DNA from: Lachnospiraceae bacterium
GTDB taxonomy: Bacteria; Bacillota; Clostridia; Lachnospirales; Lachnospiraceae
NCBI GenBank assembly: GCA_024690825.1
Contig: JAILOK010000012.1
Span: 1-64,000 of the forward strand
DNA length: 64,000 nt
Reading direction: 5' to 3'
Shown piece by piece: positions 53,754-63,354 of this stretch. How positions within the stretch are numbered: the stretch's first letter is position 1; every line of letters begins with the position of its first letter. The notes under the pieces were generated by a model that saw only the letters and a program-made list of their open reading frames with translations, searched no databases and had not been told where the DNA came from. A program made the translations under genes and the position numbers.

Positions 53754-54857
53754 ATGCAGACTCTGAAGAACACCGTTTCGGATCAGAATATGAGATATCC
53801 GGTTGAAAGACTGGGAGATCCCGAAAAACTTCTCTTTGTTGATATAGAGACAACCGGTCTGTCTCCGAAAAATTCCGTCATTTATCTGATCGGATGCCTT
53901 TATGTAAAAAACGGTACCTGGCGCACCGTTCAGTTCTTTGCCGATAATACCGGCGAGGAAGAGTCGGTCCTTTATTCCTTCTACAATTTCGCGTTAAATT
54001 TCGATACGCTGATCACTTTTAACGGAAACCGGTTCGACATCCCGTTCATTCAGGAAAAACTCGCAAAATACGACATGCCCTTTGATCTGTATAATTATAA
54101 GGGTGTTGATATTTATAAACGTCTGCGTCCGTATAAAGCGCTCTTCTCTCTTCCCGATTTGAAGCAGAAAACGATCGAGAGTTTTCTTGATGTTGAAAGA
54201 GACGATGAAAAAAGCGGAAGTGAGCTTATAAAGGTGTATGAAGAATATACCAGGATGCCATCCGAATTTGCATTAAATCTTATTTTGCAGCATAACTACG
54301 ATGATATCTGCGGCATGAAGAGCATCCTTGTGATGCTTGCCTACAGCGACCTCTTTAACGAACCCATAAAGGCCGAGAAAGCAGTAAGAAATAATTATAA
54401 GGATTACAACGGATATCTCCGCTCCGAGCTTATCATTGAATTCTCGTTTCCGGTAACACTACCGAAGCCTGTGTCCGCGGGATTTACGGACTGTTATCTG
54501 ATGATCGGGGGTAATAAGGGAAAACTGCGTATCTCGATGTTTACCGGGACATTGAAATTCTTTTATCCCAATTACAAGGATTATTATTATCTTCCGGATG
54601 AGGACCGCGCCATACACAAATCAGTCGGAACCTATGTAGACAAGGAACACCGTGTTCAGGCATCAGCCTCGAACTGTTACGCAAAAAAGAAAGGTGTTTT
54701 CCTTCCTGAATGGGACGAGATCCTCACTCCCGTCTTTTATGAAAATTACAGGGATAATACAATGTATTTTGAGTTGGGCGAAAACTTAAAGAATGATCCG
54801 GATGTATTTACAAAATACGCTTCCCACATCATGGAAACCATAATGAAGGAAGCGTGA
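53754..54857 (+). CDS. RNase H-like 3'-5' exonuclease domain protein (YprB family)
   Basis: 367 residues from the ATG at 53754 (AGGTGATTTG upstream); an open frame extends further left, but across the divergent muramidase gene. Residues about 28-190 are a DEDD-type exonuclease: LFVDIETTGLSP (Exo I), ITFNGNRFDIPFI (Exo II) and HNYDDICGMKSIL (Exo III). The C-terminal half (about 200-367) is unassigned. YprB in Bacillus is paired with a helicase-like YprA; no such partner is adjacent. The gene ends seven bases before the convergent cheR. Confidence 0.85.
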   Translation: MQTLKNTVSDQNMRYPVERLGDPEKLLFVDIETTGLSPKNSVIYLIGCLYVKNGTWRTVQFFADNTGEEESVLYSFYNFALNFDTLITFNGNRFDIPFIQEKLAKYDMPFDLYNYKGVDIYKRLRPYKALFSLPDLKQKTIESFLDVERDDEKSGSELIKVYEEYTRMPSEFALNLILQHNYDDICGMKSILVMLAYSDLFNEPIKAEKAVRNNYKDYNGYLRSELIIEFSFPVTLPKPVSAGFTDCYLMIGGNKGKLRISMFTGTLKFFYPNYKDYYYLPDEDRAIHKSVGTYVDKEHRVQASASNCYAKKKGVFLPEWDEILTPVFYENYRDNTMYFELGENLKNDPDVFTKYASHIMETIMKEA

Positions 54858-54864
54858 TCTTTTC

Positions 54865-55644
54865 TTATTCCACTTTTCTGTAGTAGAAAGAATTTTCTCT
54901 TTTTAATCCTATGTCCTTGTATTTCATTATCTGTTCGGTGCTGCCGATGAAAAGCAGTCCGCCGGGCTTTAATGAATCCGAGAATTTCTTGAACACTTCA
55001 GCTTTTGCTTCCTCGGTAAAATATATCAGAACATTCCGGCAGATAATGAAATCATAATTCGTGTCATATTTGTCTTTCAAAAGGTTGTGCTCTTTGAAGG
55101 TGACATGCGATTTGATCTCATCCGATATCTGAAAAGAAGGACCGACTTGAGTGAAATACTTCTTTTTGAATTCGGGCGGGACTCCTGCGATGCTCTTTTC
55201 GTTGTACAGTCCAACCTTGGCCTTGGCCATTACAGTCTTGTCGAGGTCGGTGGCAAAGATCCTTATATTGCTCATGGGGATATGCTTTGAAAAAGCCATC
55301 ACAAGCGAATAAGGTTCATCACCCGTTGAACACGCTGCGCTCCAGACCTTGAGATTCTTTCCGAATCGCTTTATCAGATCCGGAAGGAACTGTTCGTCAA
55401 GAAGCTTCCACTGATCCGGGTTCCTGTAAAACTCGGAAACATTTATAGTGATATAATTGATGAATTCATCAAATATTTCCGTTCTCGTCTTGAGCGCATC
55501 TACATACGCGGGATATCCCTTTATGCCGTTTTTGTTTATCAATGAATCGATACGACGCTTCATCTGCTGTTCCTTGTAGGAGTTCAGATCTATATGCGTC
55601 ATTTTTAAGATCTCGACTTTGAAATCTTCGTAAGTATCTCTCAT
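54865..55644 (-). CDS. cheR: Chemotaxis protein methyltransferase CheR
   Basis: 259 residues. CheR methylates glutamates on chemoreceptors with SAM. The N-terminal helical domain (about 1-75) leads to SEFYRNPDQWKLL, KVWSAACSTGDEPYSLVMAF (SAM site), RIFATDLDKTVMAKA, FIICRNVLIYF and KPGGLLFIGSTEQI. It is directly behind rpsA in the same direction, and its start touches the rpsA stop, though the functions are unrelated. Confidence 0.93.
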   Translation of the reverse strand: MRDTYEDFKVEILKMTHIDLNSYKEQQMKRRIDSLINKNGIKGYPAYVDALKTRTEIFDEFINYITINVSEFYRNPDQWKLLDEQFLPDLIKRFGKNLKVWSAACSTGDEPYSLVMAFSKHIPMSNIRIFATDLDKTVMAKAKVGLYNEKSIAGVPPEFKKKYFTQVGPSFQISDEIKSHVTFKEHNLLKDKYDTNYDFIICRNVLIYFTEEAKAEVFKKFSDSLKPGGLLFIGSTEQIMKYKDIGLKRENSFYYRKVE

Positions 55645-56808
55645 TTAAGCTTCATCCTCTTTGGGAGTTTCTGCTGCGGTCTTTTCTGCCGGTGCTGCTT
55701 CTTCGCTTCCGGCCTCACTTCCTGTTTCCTCCTTTGTCTCTTCCTTTACGGGAGGAGGAAGAAGTGCCTTGATCGAAAGACTGATCTTCTTTTCCGATTC
55801 GTCAAAATCTACAACCTTTGCTGTAACCGTATCGCCGGTCTTTAATATATCGGAAGGTTTTGCTATATGATCATGAGAGATCTGCGATACATGCAGCAAC
55901 GCATCGATGCCTGCCTCAAGCTCGATGAAGGCGCCGAAATCTGTCATTCTGGCAACTTTTCCGGTCACTTCATTTCCTACGGCATACTTTTCTTTTGCAT
56001 TGATCCACGGATTGTCATCCGGGAATTTCATGGAAAGCGCAACCTTGTTGCCGTTTATGTCTTTAATGAGAACTTTTACCGTATCTCCTACATGAAGGAG
56101 CTTTTTGGGACTTTCAACATGTCCCCAGCTCATCTCGGAAATATGGAGAAGTCCGTCAAGACCACCGAGATCTATGAATGCTCCGAATTCGGTAATGTTC
56201 TTAACAACACCCTCGACTGTATCTCCGACATGGATCCTTTCAAAGAGCTCTTTCCTGAGTGCCTCGTTCTTTTCCTTGATGAGGACCTTTCTGTCACCGA
56301 TGATCCTGCGTCTGCGGGGATTGAACTCGGTAATGATGAATTCGATCTCCTGGTCCATGTATTTGCTTAAGTCCCTTTCGAAAGTATCCGATACGAGACT
56401 TGCCGGTATAAATACCCTTGAATCTTCGAAACCGACTGAAAGTCCGCCGTCCAGCACTCTGATGACCTTTGCCTTGAGAACTTCCTGCTTGTTGAATGCT
56501 TCCTCAAGCCTCTTGTTGCCCTTGTCCTGTGCGAGTCTTTTGTATGTGAGGACTACCTGTCCGTCACCGTCGTTGACCTTCAGCACTTTTGCTTCCATTT
56601 TGTCACCGACATTTACTACGGTGGTAAGGTCTATCGACGAGTCGTTTGAATATTCGTTTTTCGTGATGATGCCGTCGGCCTTATAGCCGATGTTAAGGAC
56701 TATCTCATCCGGTTTAACAGAAATAACGCTGCCTTCTACGACCTCTCCTGTGTGTATTGTTTTGAAACTTTCATTAAGCATTTGTTCAAATGTCATATCC
56801 TCTGACAT
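55645..56808 (-). CDS. rpsA: 30S ribosomal protein S1-like, four S1 domains
   Basis: 387 residues with four S1 RNA-binding repeats: about 15-95, 100-170, 185-265 (GDTVEGVVKNITEFGAFIDL) and 272-350 (GNEVTGKVARMTDFGAFIEL), then an Ala/Glu-rich tail. It resembles the shorter S1 of Firmicutes, which may not be an essential ribosomal subunit. ATG chosen with GAGGAGG about nine bases upstream. The start lies 23 bases inside the ispH 3' end. Confidence 0.9.
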   Translation of the reverse strand: MSEDMTFEQMLNESFKTIHTGEVVEGSVISVKPDEIVLNIGYKADGIITKNEYSNDSSIDLTTVVNVGDKMEAKVLKVNDGDGQVVLTYKRLAQDKGNKRLEEAFNKQEVLKAKVIRVLDGGLSVGFEDSRVFIPASLVSDTFERDLSKYMDQEIEFIITEFNPRRRRIIGDRKVLIKEKNEALRKELFERIHVGDTVEGVVKNITEFGAFIDLGGLDGLLHISEMSWGHVESPKKLLHVGDTVKVLIKDINGNKVALSMKFPDDNPWINAKEKYAVGNEVTGKVARMTDFGAFIELEAGIDALLHVSQISHDHIAKPSDILKTGDTVTAKVVDFDESEKKISLSIKALLPPPVKEETKEETGSEAGSEEAAPAEKTAAETPKEDEA

Positions 56809-57646
56809 ATCTTTGAACCTCCTCGATAATATTGTTTGGGGTGGATGCCCCGGCGGTTATGCCTACACACGCAGATGGTCCTGACAAAGAAAAATTCTGT
56901 GAAACCAAGTCCTCAAGTGTCTGTACAAAAACCGTGTTGTCACACAATCCGGAACATATTTCATAAAGTTTACGGGAATTTGAACTGTGAACTCCCCCTA
57001 TAACTATCATGAAGTCTGCCTTCCGTGCTATCTTCAAAGCCTCTTCCTGACGCTTCGAAGTAGCGTTGCAGATTGTATTCACAACATTAACACTATACTC
57101 TTTTTTTGCAAATATTTCAATAATATCTTTAAATTTATTAACATTGAAAGTGGTCTGCGATACGACACATACGGGGTTTTTATCAACCGTCTCATATTTT
57201 AGAGCCTCATCGGTCGAATTGATGACAGATACCTTTTCTCCCGCAAAGCTTAAAATGCCCTTGACCTCGGGATGGCTGCTGTCTCCCGTTATCACGATAT
57301 TGTGACCTTTAGCGGATTCTTCCTGAACTATCCGATGGATCTTTTTGACAAAAGGACAGGTTGCGTCGATCATTTTAAGCCCGTTTTGGCTTATCACATC
57401 GTAAACCTTCTTTTCGACCCCGTGAGATCTTATGATCACGGTCCCGGAATGCAGATCTTCAAGCTCGTTTTGACTGTTTAAGACAGTGACGCCTTTTTCG
57501 GAAAGTTCTTTGACGACCTGTTCGTTATGTATTATGGGACCGTATGTATATATTTTTTCTCCGCTTTCCACGGCCGCATAGACCATATCAACGGCTCTTT
57601 TCACGCCAAAGCAGAAGCCTGCGCTTTTTGCTGTGATTATCTCCAT
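56786..57646 (-). CDS. ispH: 4-hydroxy-3-methylbut-2-enyl diphosphate reductase
   Basis: 286 residues. IspH makes IPP and DMAPP in the last step of the MEP isoprenoid pathway with a 4Fe-4S cluster. Cluster cysteines appear in AGFCFGVKRAVD, DATCPFVKKIH and NTICNATSKRQ. VVIRSHGVEKKVYD and VVSQTTFNVNKF are conserved. In several clostridia IspH is fused to S1 domains; here the two are separate overlapping genes. Confidence 0.96.
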   Translation of the reverse strand: MEIITAKSAGFCFGVKRAVDMVYAAVESGEKIYTYGPIIHNEQVVKELSEKGVTVLNSQNELEDLHSGTVIIRSHGVEKKVYDVISQNGLKMIDATCPFVKKIHRIVQEESAKGHNIVITGDSSHPEVKGILSFAGEKVSVINSTDEALKYETVDKNPVCVVSQTTFNVNKFKDIIEIFAKKEYSVNVVNTICNATSKRQEEALKIARKADFMIVIGGVHSSNSRKLYEICSGLCDNTVFVQTLEDLVSQNFSLSGPSACVGITAGASTPNNIIEEVQRYVRGYDI

Positions 57647-57655
57647 AATAAGATC

Positions 57656-58309
57656 CTATAGCATCTTTGTGATCCTATCTGCAACCTCTTCTATCGTCAT
57701 GCCGCTTGTATCTATCTCGACGGCATCCCAGGCTTTGACAAGGGGAGATTCTTCCCTGGTCATGTCCCTGTGGTCTCTTTCGATTATCTCCTGTTTTATC
57801 TTTTCCAGGTCACATTCCATGCCTTTTGCAATGTTTTCATCATAACGTCTTTTTGCCCTTACATCGGCAGATGCAGTCATATATATCTTTAAATAAGCAT
57901 CGGGAAGCACCTTTGTTCCGATGTCCCTTCCGTCCATGACCACATCCGTTTTTAAAGCAAGCTCCTGTTGAAGAGCCACAAGTCTTTCGCGGACCTCCTT
58001 AACAACGGAGGTCTTTGACGCTGCAGCGCTTACCTCTTCGGTCCGTATGGAATCATTGACATTTTCCCCGTTTAAGATAACGCATTGGATCCCGTCTTCA
58101 TAACGGATCTCAATATTGGCATCTTTGGCAGATTTTTTTACCGCCTCCGTATCATTGACATCTACGCCCTGCTTCAGCATGAAGAGTGCCATGGCTCTGT
58201 ACATTGCGCCGGTATCCACATAGATATGTCCCAGTCTTTTTGCAACAATCTTTGCAATGGTTGATTTTCCTGCCCCTGCAGGTCCGTCTATCGCTATGTT
58301 TTTTCTCAT
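57656..58309 (-). CDS. cmk: Cytidylate kinase
   Basis: 217 residues. Cmk phosphorylates CMP and dCMP. The P-loop GPAGAGKSTIAKIVAKRLG is at the N-terminus; IYVDTGAMYRAMAL, VMDGRDIGTKVLPDA and AKRRYDENIAKG are conserved. In clostridia cmk, ispH and rpsA commonly follow one another, as here. Confidence 0.97.
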   Translation of the reverse strand: MRKNIAIDGPAGAGKSTIAKIVAKRLGHIYVDTGAMYRAMALFMLKQGVDVNDTEAVKKSAKDANIEIRYEDGIQCVILNGENVNDSIRTEEVSAAASKTSVVKEVRERLVALQQELALKTDVVMDGRDIGTKVLPDAYLKIYMTASADVRAKRRYDENIAKGMECDLEKIKQEIIERDHRDMTREESPLVKAWDAVEIDTSGMTIEEVADRITKML

Positions 58310-58354
58310 TCTTTTCTCCTTCCTGACTTGTTAGCCGCTTTATGCTGATCCTCT

Positions 58355-59593
58355 TTAGGAATGCTTTTTGTCTGCTGCCGATGAGGCTGCACAATATGCG
58401 CTGCTCCATGCGATCTGGAGGTTATATCCTCCCGTCATCGCATCGACATCTGTTACCTCACCGGTAAAATAAAGACCCTTTACTGTTTTGCTTTCAAATG
58501 TCCGCGGATCGAGTCCCTTGACATCCACACCGCCTCTTGTTATAACAGCTTCTTCAAATCCTCTTAGCGTAAGAACGGTAAGTTCGATATCTTTAAGGAG
58601 ACGGCAGAGATGATACCGCTCTTCTTTTGTTATAAGATTTGCCTTTTTGCTGCCGGGTATACCGGACAGTCTGACAATTACAGGTATCAGTTTTGCCGGC
58701 AACAGCTTTTTGAGGCAGTTGATGAAATCCTTATTTGAATTTTCCTTAAATTCCCTTAAAAGCCGTAAGTCAAGCGTTTTATCATCTAAAGCGGGTTTGA
58801 GATCTATATGGATCTTCGGCCTGCTTTTAAAAACTTCGGGCTTTACGGAGGATGACGCTGATAATATTATGGGCCCTGAAACGCCGAAATGAGTAAAAAT
58901 CAGCTCCCCGAAATCGGAATATATGTTTTTGCCGTCGTTTTCAATGATAATACTTATATTTTTAAGTGTCAGTCCCTGAAGATCCCGGCAGAGATCCTCT
59001 TTTATATTAAAAGGGACAAGACCGGGTGTACAGGGATTCACCTTATGTCCTGCTTTTTTTGCAAATTCATACCCGTCTCCGTCGGAACCTGTTGAAGGAT
59101 AAGAAAGACCGCCGGTTGCGACAATGACATTGTCCGAGAGATAACTCTCATTCAGGCATTTTACCCCTGTAACGCTTCCGTCTTTTATAATAACATCCGT
59201 AACTTTTTTATTATACAGAATATTTCCCGAAGGAATACCCTTAAGAAGGGTCTTTATCACATCAGAAGATCTGTCGCTTGCGGGAAAAACACGGTTTCCG
59301 CGTTCCGTCTTTGACTTAAGTCCGTTATTTTCAAAGAAATCGATTACATCATAATTTGAAAATGCATTCAGAGAAGAATACATAAAAGAAGAATTTGTGC
59401 AGATATTTTCGATCAAAGTATCGCGGTCCGATGCATTGGTGAAATTGCATCTTCCCTTGCCGGTGATGTACAGCTTCTTTCCGGCTTTTTCATTTTTTTC
59501 GATCACTAAAGTCTTAAGGCCGCGCATTATCGCGATATTTGCGGCCATAAGCCCTGATGCACCCGCACCGATGATAATAAGATCGTATTTCAC
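58355..59593 (-). CDS. HI0933-family flavoprotein (NAD(P)/FAD-dependent oxidoreductase)
   Basis: 412 residues. The FAD motif IIIGAGASGLMAANIAIMRG starts the protein; KKLYITGKGRCNFTNAS and VIVATGGLSYPSTGSDGDGYE are the family signatures, and VDAMTGGYNLQIAWSSAYCA closes the FAD site. The physiological substrate is unknown. It is the gene between a TetR regulator and cmk, and shares the usual clostridial position. Confidence 0.9.
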   Translation of the reverse strand: MKYDLIIIGAGASGLMAANIAIMRGLKTLVIEKNEKAGKKLYITGKGRCNFTNASDRDTLIENICTNSSFMYSSLNAFSNYDVIDFFENNGLKSKTERGNRVFPASDRSSDVIKTLLKGIPSGNILYNKKVTDVIIKDGSVTGVKCLNESYLSDNVIVATGGLSYPSTGSDGDGYEFAKKAGHKVNPCTPGLVPFNIKEDLCRDLQGLTLKNISIIIENDGKNIYSDFGELIFTHFGVSGPIILSASSSVKPEVFKSRPKIHIDLKPALDDKTLDLRLLREFKENSNKDFINCLKKLLPAKLIPVIVRLSGIPGSKKANLITKEERYHLCRLLKDIELTVLTLRGFEEAVITRGGVDVKGLDPRTFESKTVKGLYFTGEVTDVDAMTGGYNLQIAWSSAYCAASSAADKKHS

Positions 59594-60148
59594 TTAAGCT
59601 CCCGAAAAAGCGATATATGTGGCAACAAGCAGTTCCTCTATCTCTTTCTCCGACATGTCAAAATCATTTTTAAGGACCATGCATGCTATGCCGTGGATAA
59701 AGATCCACATTCTCATGAACAGGACCGAGAATTCATCCATGGAAACACCGTGAAGTTTTTTGAACTCATTTATGATGAAATTATTGTCTCCGCCGTTAAT
59801 GAGATCATACATGCTCTTTTCGGACTGGATATCATCAAAAAAGATGATCCTGAAAAGATTAGGATATTCGGAAGCAAATCTGATATAGACAAGACCGAGA
59901 TTTACAAACGGAGTGTCATTTACGGAAGGGGATTTTCTGTAAAAATCCGAATAGAATTCCTCACACTTATGCAGCAGATCCTTTTCCATATCTGCCATGT
60001 TCTCATATATTCTGAATATGGGCTGGGTCGAGCATCCGCATTTTGAGGCAAGATTTCTCGCAGACAGTTTTTCCCTGCCTTCATCCCTTACCAGAGCAAA
60101 AGCACCGTCAAGAAGTAATTCCCTTGTTACAACCTGTTTTCTTGCCAT
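59594..60148 (-). CDS. TetR/AcrR-family transcriptional regulator
   Basis: 184 residues from the ATG at 60148 (GGAGATATCT upstream). The N-terminal helix-turn-helix (LSARNLASKCGCSTQPIFRIYENM, about residues 33-55) is TetR-type; the rest is a ligand-binding helical domain with the WIFIHGIACMV segment. It is the first gene of the operon and ends adjacent to the flavoprotein start, so it may control the operon including cmk, ispH and rpsA, or only itself. Confidence 0.88.
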   Translation of the reverse strand: MARKQVVTRELLLDGAFALVRDEGREKLSARNLASKCGCSTQPIFRIYENMADMEKDLLHKCEEFYSDFYRKSPSVNDTPFVNLGLVYIRFASEYPNLFRIIFFDDIQSEKSMYDLINGGDNNFIINEFKKLHGVSMDEFSVLFMRMWIFIHGIACMVLKNDFDMSEKEIEELLVATYIAFSGA

Positions 60149-60191
60149 AGATATCTCCAAAGTATGTGTGGATTTTTTGAGTGCACCTGTT

Positions 60192-60220
60192 ATTTTAATT
60201 CATATGTCATCTGATTTCAA
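60192..60220 (-). promoter_or_regulatory. Promoter of the TetR-headed operon
   Basis: On the minus strand TTGAAA (60215-60220), a 17-base spacer and TAAAAT (60192-60197). The start codon is about 43 bases downstream. No clear palindromic operator was identified. Confidence 0.7.
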
Positions 60221-60240
60221 GAGGAATTTTTAAGATAAAG

Positions 60241-60265
60241 AAACCCGGCATATTATGCCGGGTTT
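60241..60265 (-). terminator. Terminator of the oxaloacetate decarboxylase operon
   Basis: AAACCCGGCAT (60241-60251) and ATGCCGGGTTT (60255-60265) are perfectly complementary with a three-base loop, ending in a T-rich stretch on the minus strand (TTTCTTTATC). Confidence 0.82.
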
Positions 60266-60282
60266 CCGCATGAAAACAATCA

Positions 60283-61692
60283 TTACACAGGATATGCCTT
60301 GGCGTCTTTGTTGCCTTTTGTAAGATCAACACCTTCCTGCTGTGCTTTTCTGTACTTAAAGAAATCAACCGCGACCTGAGGGAACAGAGCATATGAAAGA
60401 GTATCTTCGGGCTGCTGCTTCCATTCCTTAACCTCTTCTTCAAATTTGGCAAGCTGAGGCTCGATGAGATCTGCGGGACGGCAGGTGATAGGTGTCTCGC
60501 CGGGAATGATCTTTGCGACAACCTCGGGATTCATGGGTTTTACAGTCTGTCCGTACTTACCGCGGCACAGATCCTTTGTCTGCTCGGTCGCAACCTTGTA
60601 GCGCTCACCCATGAGGACATTCATAACTGCCTGTGTTCCGACTATCTGTGATGAAGGCGTAACAAGAGGCGGTTCACCGAAATCTTTACGAACTCTGGGC
60701 ACTTCCTCAAGCACTTCGTCAAGTTTGTCGCCCTTGCCCTGCTCGTCAAGCTGCTTGATCATATTTGACAGCATACCGCCGGGAACCTGGTATCTGAGTG
60801 TGTTGATGTTGACACCCATTACCTTGGGACTTAAGAGACCACTCTTTAAGCATTCTTCCCTGTAGGGCTCGAAATGCTTTGCTATCTTGATGAGAAGCTT
60901 CAGATCAAGTCCTGTATCATAAGGTGTACCCTCGAGGGCTTTTACCATAACCTCTGTTGCGGGCTGCGAAGTGCCCATTGCAAGAGGTGATGCGGCACAG
61001 TCTATCACATCTACGCCTGCTTCAACAGCCTTTAAGTAGGTCATTGAAGCAACACCTGATGTATAGTGGGTATGAAGCTGAATAGGAAGTTTGGTATTGG
61101 ACTTCATTGCCGTAACAAGATCATATGCTGCCTGAGGAAGAAGAAGTCCTGCCATATCCTTTATACAGATGGAATCTGCTCCGAGGTCCTCTATCCTCTT
61201 TGCGATATCCTTCCAGTAATCAAGTGTATAAGCGTCTCCAAGTGTATAGGAAAGAGCGATCTGAGCATGTCCGCCTTCCTTCTTGGTTGCCTTTACAGCC
61301 GTCTCAAGGTTGCGAAGATCATTTAAGCAGTCAAAGATCCTGACTATATCGATACCGTTGGCAACGGACTTCTGGGCAAAATATTCAACAACATCATCTG
61401 AATAGTGGCTGTATCCGAGGATGTTCTGTCCGCGGAAAAGCATCTGCAGAGGTGTAGTCTTGCATTTATCCTTGATCTTGCGAAGCCTGTCCCAGGGATC
61501 TTCCTTCAAGAATCTGAGACATGAATCAAATGTGGCTCCGCCCCAACACTCTATGGAATGATATCCTACCTGCTCCATTGTATCGAGAATGGGAAGCATC
61601 ACTTCGGTAGGCATTCTGGTGGCTATCAGAGACTGGTGGGCATCACGCAGTATCGTCTCGGTTATGCCGACCTTCTTAATCGTATCTGCCAT
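60283..61692 (-). CDS. oadA: Oxaloacetate decarboxylase alpha subunit (carboxyltransferase), without biotin domain
   Basis: 469 residues from the ATG at 61692; GGAGG lies ten bases upstream. The carboxyltransferase barrel has ETILRDAHQSLIATRM, DIVRIFDCLNDLRN, the catalytic Lys region ICIKDMAGLL and the HTHYTSG metal-binding His pair. It would move CO2 from oxaloacetate to biotin. The usual C-terminal biotinyl domain is missing and is encoded two genes upstream. It follows the beta subunit after a gap with two hairpins. Confidence 0.92.
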   Translation of the reverse strand: MADTIKKVGITETILRDAHQSLIATRMPTEVMLPILDTMEQVGYHSIECWGGATFDSCLRFLKEDPWDRLRKIKDKCKTTPLQMLFRGQNILGYSHYSDDVVEYFAQKSVANGIDIVRIFDCLNDLRNLETAVKATKKEGGHAQIALSYTLGDAYTLDYWKDIAKRIEDLGADSICIKDMAGLLLPQAAYDLVTAMKSNTKLPIQLHTHYTSGVASMTYLKAVEAGVDVIDCAASPLAMGTSQPATEVMVKALEGTPYDTGLDLKLLIKIAKHFEPYREECLKSGLLSPKVMGVNINTLRYQVPGGMLSNMIKQLDEQGKGDKLDEVLEEVPRVRKDFGEPPLVTPSSQIVGTQAVMNVLMGERYKVATEQTKDLCRGKYGQTVKPMNPEVVAKIIPGETPITCRPADLIEPQLAKFEEEVKEWKQQPEDTLSYALFPQVAVDFFKYRKAQQEGVDLTKGNKDAKAYPV

Positions 61693-61746
61693 AATTATAT
61701 TTCCTCCATTTTTATAATTCATATTTTATAAAAACAAAACTGCTTC

Positions 61747-61790
61747 GCTGTCTTCGACAGCATTTGCATCCGTCTGACTGTTTTCAGACG
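61747..61790 (-). other. Two hairpins between oadB and oadA
   Basis: Hairpin B: GCTGTC/GACAGC, arms 61747-61752 and 61756-61761. Hairpin A: CGTCTGA/TCAGACG, arms 61771-61777 and 61784-61790, overlapping the oadB stop codon. A T-rich stretch follows on the minus strand after hairpin B. Confidence 0.55.
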
Positions 61791-62911
61791 ATTCCGAACA
61801 CCGCCATGAATGTACCGGCAACAACGGCAGTTCCGATAACTCCGGCCACATTAGGACCCATGGCATGCATGAGCAGGAAATTCGTAGGATCCGTCTCGGC
61901 TCCGACCTTCTGAGAGACTCTTGCGGCCATGGGCACAGCAGAAACTCCCGCAGAACCGATGAGAGGATTGATCTTGCCCTTGGTCAAAATACACATGAGC
62001 TTGCCTAGAAGCACGCCGGCCGCTGTTCCAAACATGAAGGCAATAAGTCCGAGAGCCACGATCTTGAGAGTTGTGCTGTTGAGGAAAGCCTCGGCGCTGG
62101 TCGTTGCTCCGACTGATGTTCCCAGAAGGATGACGACGATATACATCAACGCGTTTGATGCTGTTTCTGTAAGCTGACGTACAACTCCGCACTCCCTGAA
62201 GAGATTTCCAAGCATCAGCATACCGATAAGAGGAGCTGTGGTGGGAAGGATCAGGGATACAACAACGGTTACTATGATCGGAAAGAGGATCTTTTCAAGC
62301 TTGGAAACAGGACGAAGCTGCTCCATCTTTATAGCCCTCTCCTTTTGTGTTGTCAGAAGCTTCATGATCGGCGGCTGAATGACAGGTACCAGCGACATAT
62401 AGGAATATGCAGCAACCGCGATAGGTCCGAGTATATCCGTCTGTCCGAGCTTTGAAGCAAGGAAGATCGAAGTAGGACCGTCTGCTCCTCCGATGATGGA
62501 GATGGAAGCTGCGGCTCTGTCATTGAAACCAAAGGCTATGGCTCCGAAATATGCGGTAAAGATACCAAACTGCGCAGCTGCGCCGAGCCAGAAGCTCTTG
62601 GGATTGGCAATGAGCGGTCCGAAGTCCGTCATGGCGCCGACTCCCATGAATATGAGCGAAGGAAGGATCGCCCACTCATCCAGCTTGTAGAAATAGTGGA
62701 ACAGTCCGTTTTCCGCCATTATGTCGGGATAGATGTTTACAAGCAGCATACCGAATGAGATCGGTACGAGAAGTAAAGGTTCAAATCCCTTTGCTATCGC
62801 AAGATACAGAAAGATGCAGGCGACAACGATCATTATTACATTTCCGAAGCTCATTGTCGTCAATGCGGACTGGCTTGCGAGATTGCTTATCGTATTAGCA
62901 ATATAATCCAT
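61784..62911 (-). CDS. oadB: Oxaloacetate decarboxylase beta subunit (sodium pump)
   Basis: 375 residues, mostly membrane spans. OadB decarboxylates carboxybiotin and exports sodium ions, so conserving energy. The functional segment [19 protein letters not shown], with the conserved Asp, is present near residue 140, and [19 protein letters not shown] is in the second half. The protein lies between the biotin carrier and the alpha subunit in the operon. Confidence 0.95.
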   Translation of the reverse strand: MDYIANTISNLASQSALTTMSFGNVIMIVVACIFLYLAIAKGFEPLLLVPISFGMLLVNIYPDIMAENGLFHYFYKLDEWAILPSLIFMGVGAMTDFGPLIANPKSFWLGAAAQFGIFTAYFGAIAFGFNDRAAASISIIGGADGPTSIFLASKLGQTDILGPIAVAAYSYMSLVPVIQPPIMKLLTTQKERAIKMEQLRPVSKLEKILFPIIVTVVVSLILPTTAPLIGMLMLGNLFRECGVVRQLTETASNALMYIVVILLGTSVGATTSAEAFLNSTTLKIVALGLIAFMFGTAAGVLLGKLMCILTKGKINPLIGSAGVSAVPMAARVSQKVGAETDPTNFLLMHAMGPNVAGVIGTAVVAGTFMAVFGIV

Positions 62912-62939
62912 TTTTTGACCTCCAGAAGTTACATATCTC

Positions 62940-63317
62940 TTATTTCAAAGTAGCAAGAAGTCCGCCAGCCTCGCAGGGATCACCGACTGCACAGTCAATG
63001 CTTGCAACTGTTCCGTCAGAGGGTGCAACAACAGGGATCTCCATCTTCATGGCTTCGATCGTGATAACGGCATCGCCTTTCTTTACGGCGTCGCCAACAT
63101 TCTTTTCAATCCTGAATACCTTTCCTGCGGCTCCTGCCTCAACCCTGATCGAGCCTGCTCCTGCAGATGCAGCCTTGGGAGCGGGTGCTGCAGGCGCTGC
63201 AGCCTTGGGAGCTGCTGCTTTGGGAGCGGGTGCAGCGGCGGGTGCTGCAGCTGATCCTGTCTCTTCGACAGTAACATCATATGTTGTTCCGTTAACTGTG
63301 ATAGTGTAATTTTTCAT
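62940..63317 (-). CDS. Biotin carrier subunit of oxaloacetate decarboxylase
   Basis: 125 residues. A short N-terminal part (about 1-20), an Ala/Pro/Lys linker (about 22-55) and a biotinyl domain with EAMKMEIPV; Lys91 would carry biotin. The stand-alone carrier shuttles carboxyl groups between the alpha and beta subunits. The high-GC Ala/Pro linker repeats AAPKAA-type units. Confidence 0.93.
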   Translation of the reverse strand: MKNYTITVNGTTYDVTVEETGSAAAPAAAPAPKAAAPKAAAPAAPAPKAASAGAGSIRVEAGAAGKVFRIEKNVGDAVKKGDAVITIEAMKMEIPVVAPSDGTVASIDCAVGDPCEAGGLLATLK

Positions 63318-63354
63318 GGTTTTTTTCTCCTATAAAATGTTTTGAAACTGTATC

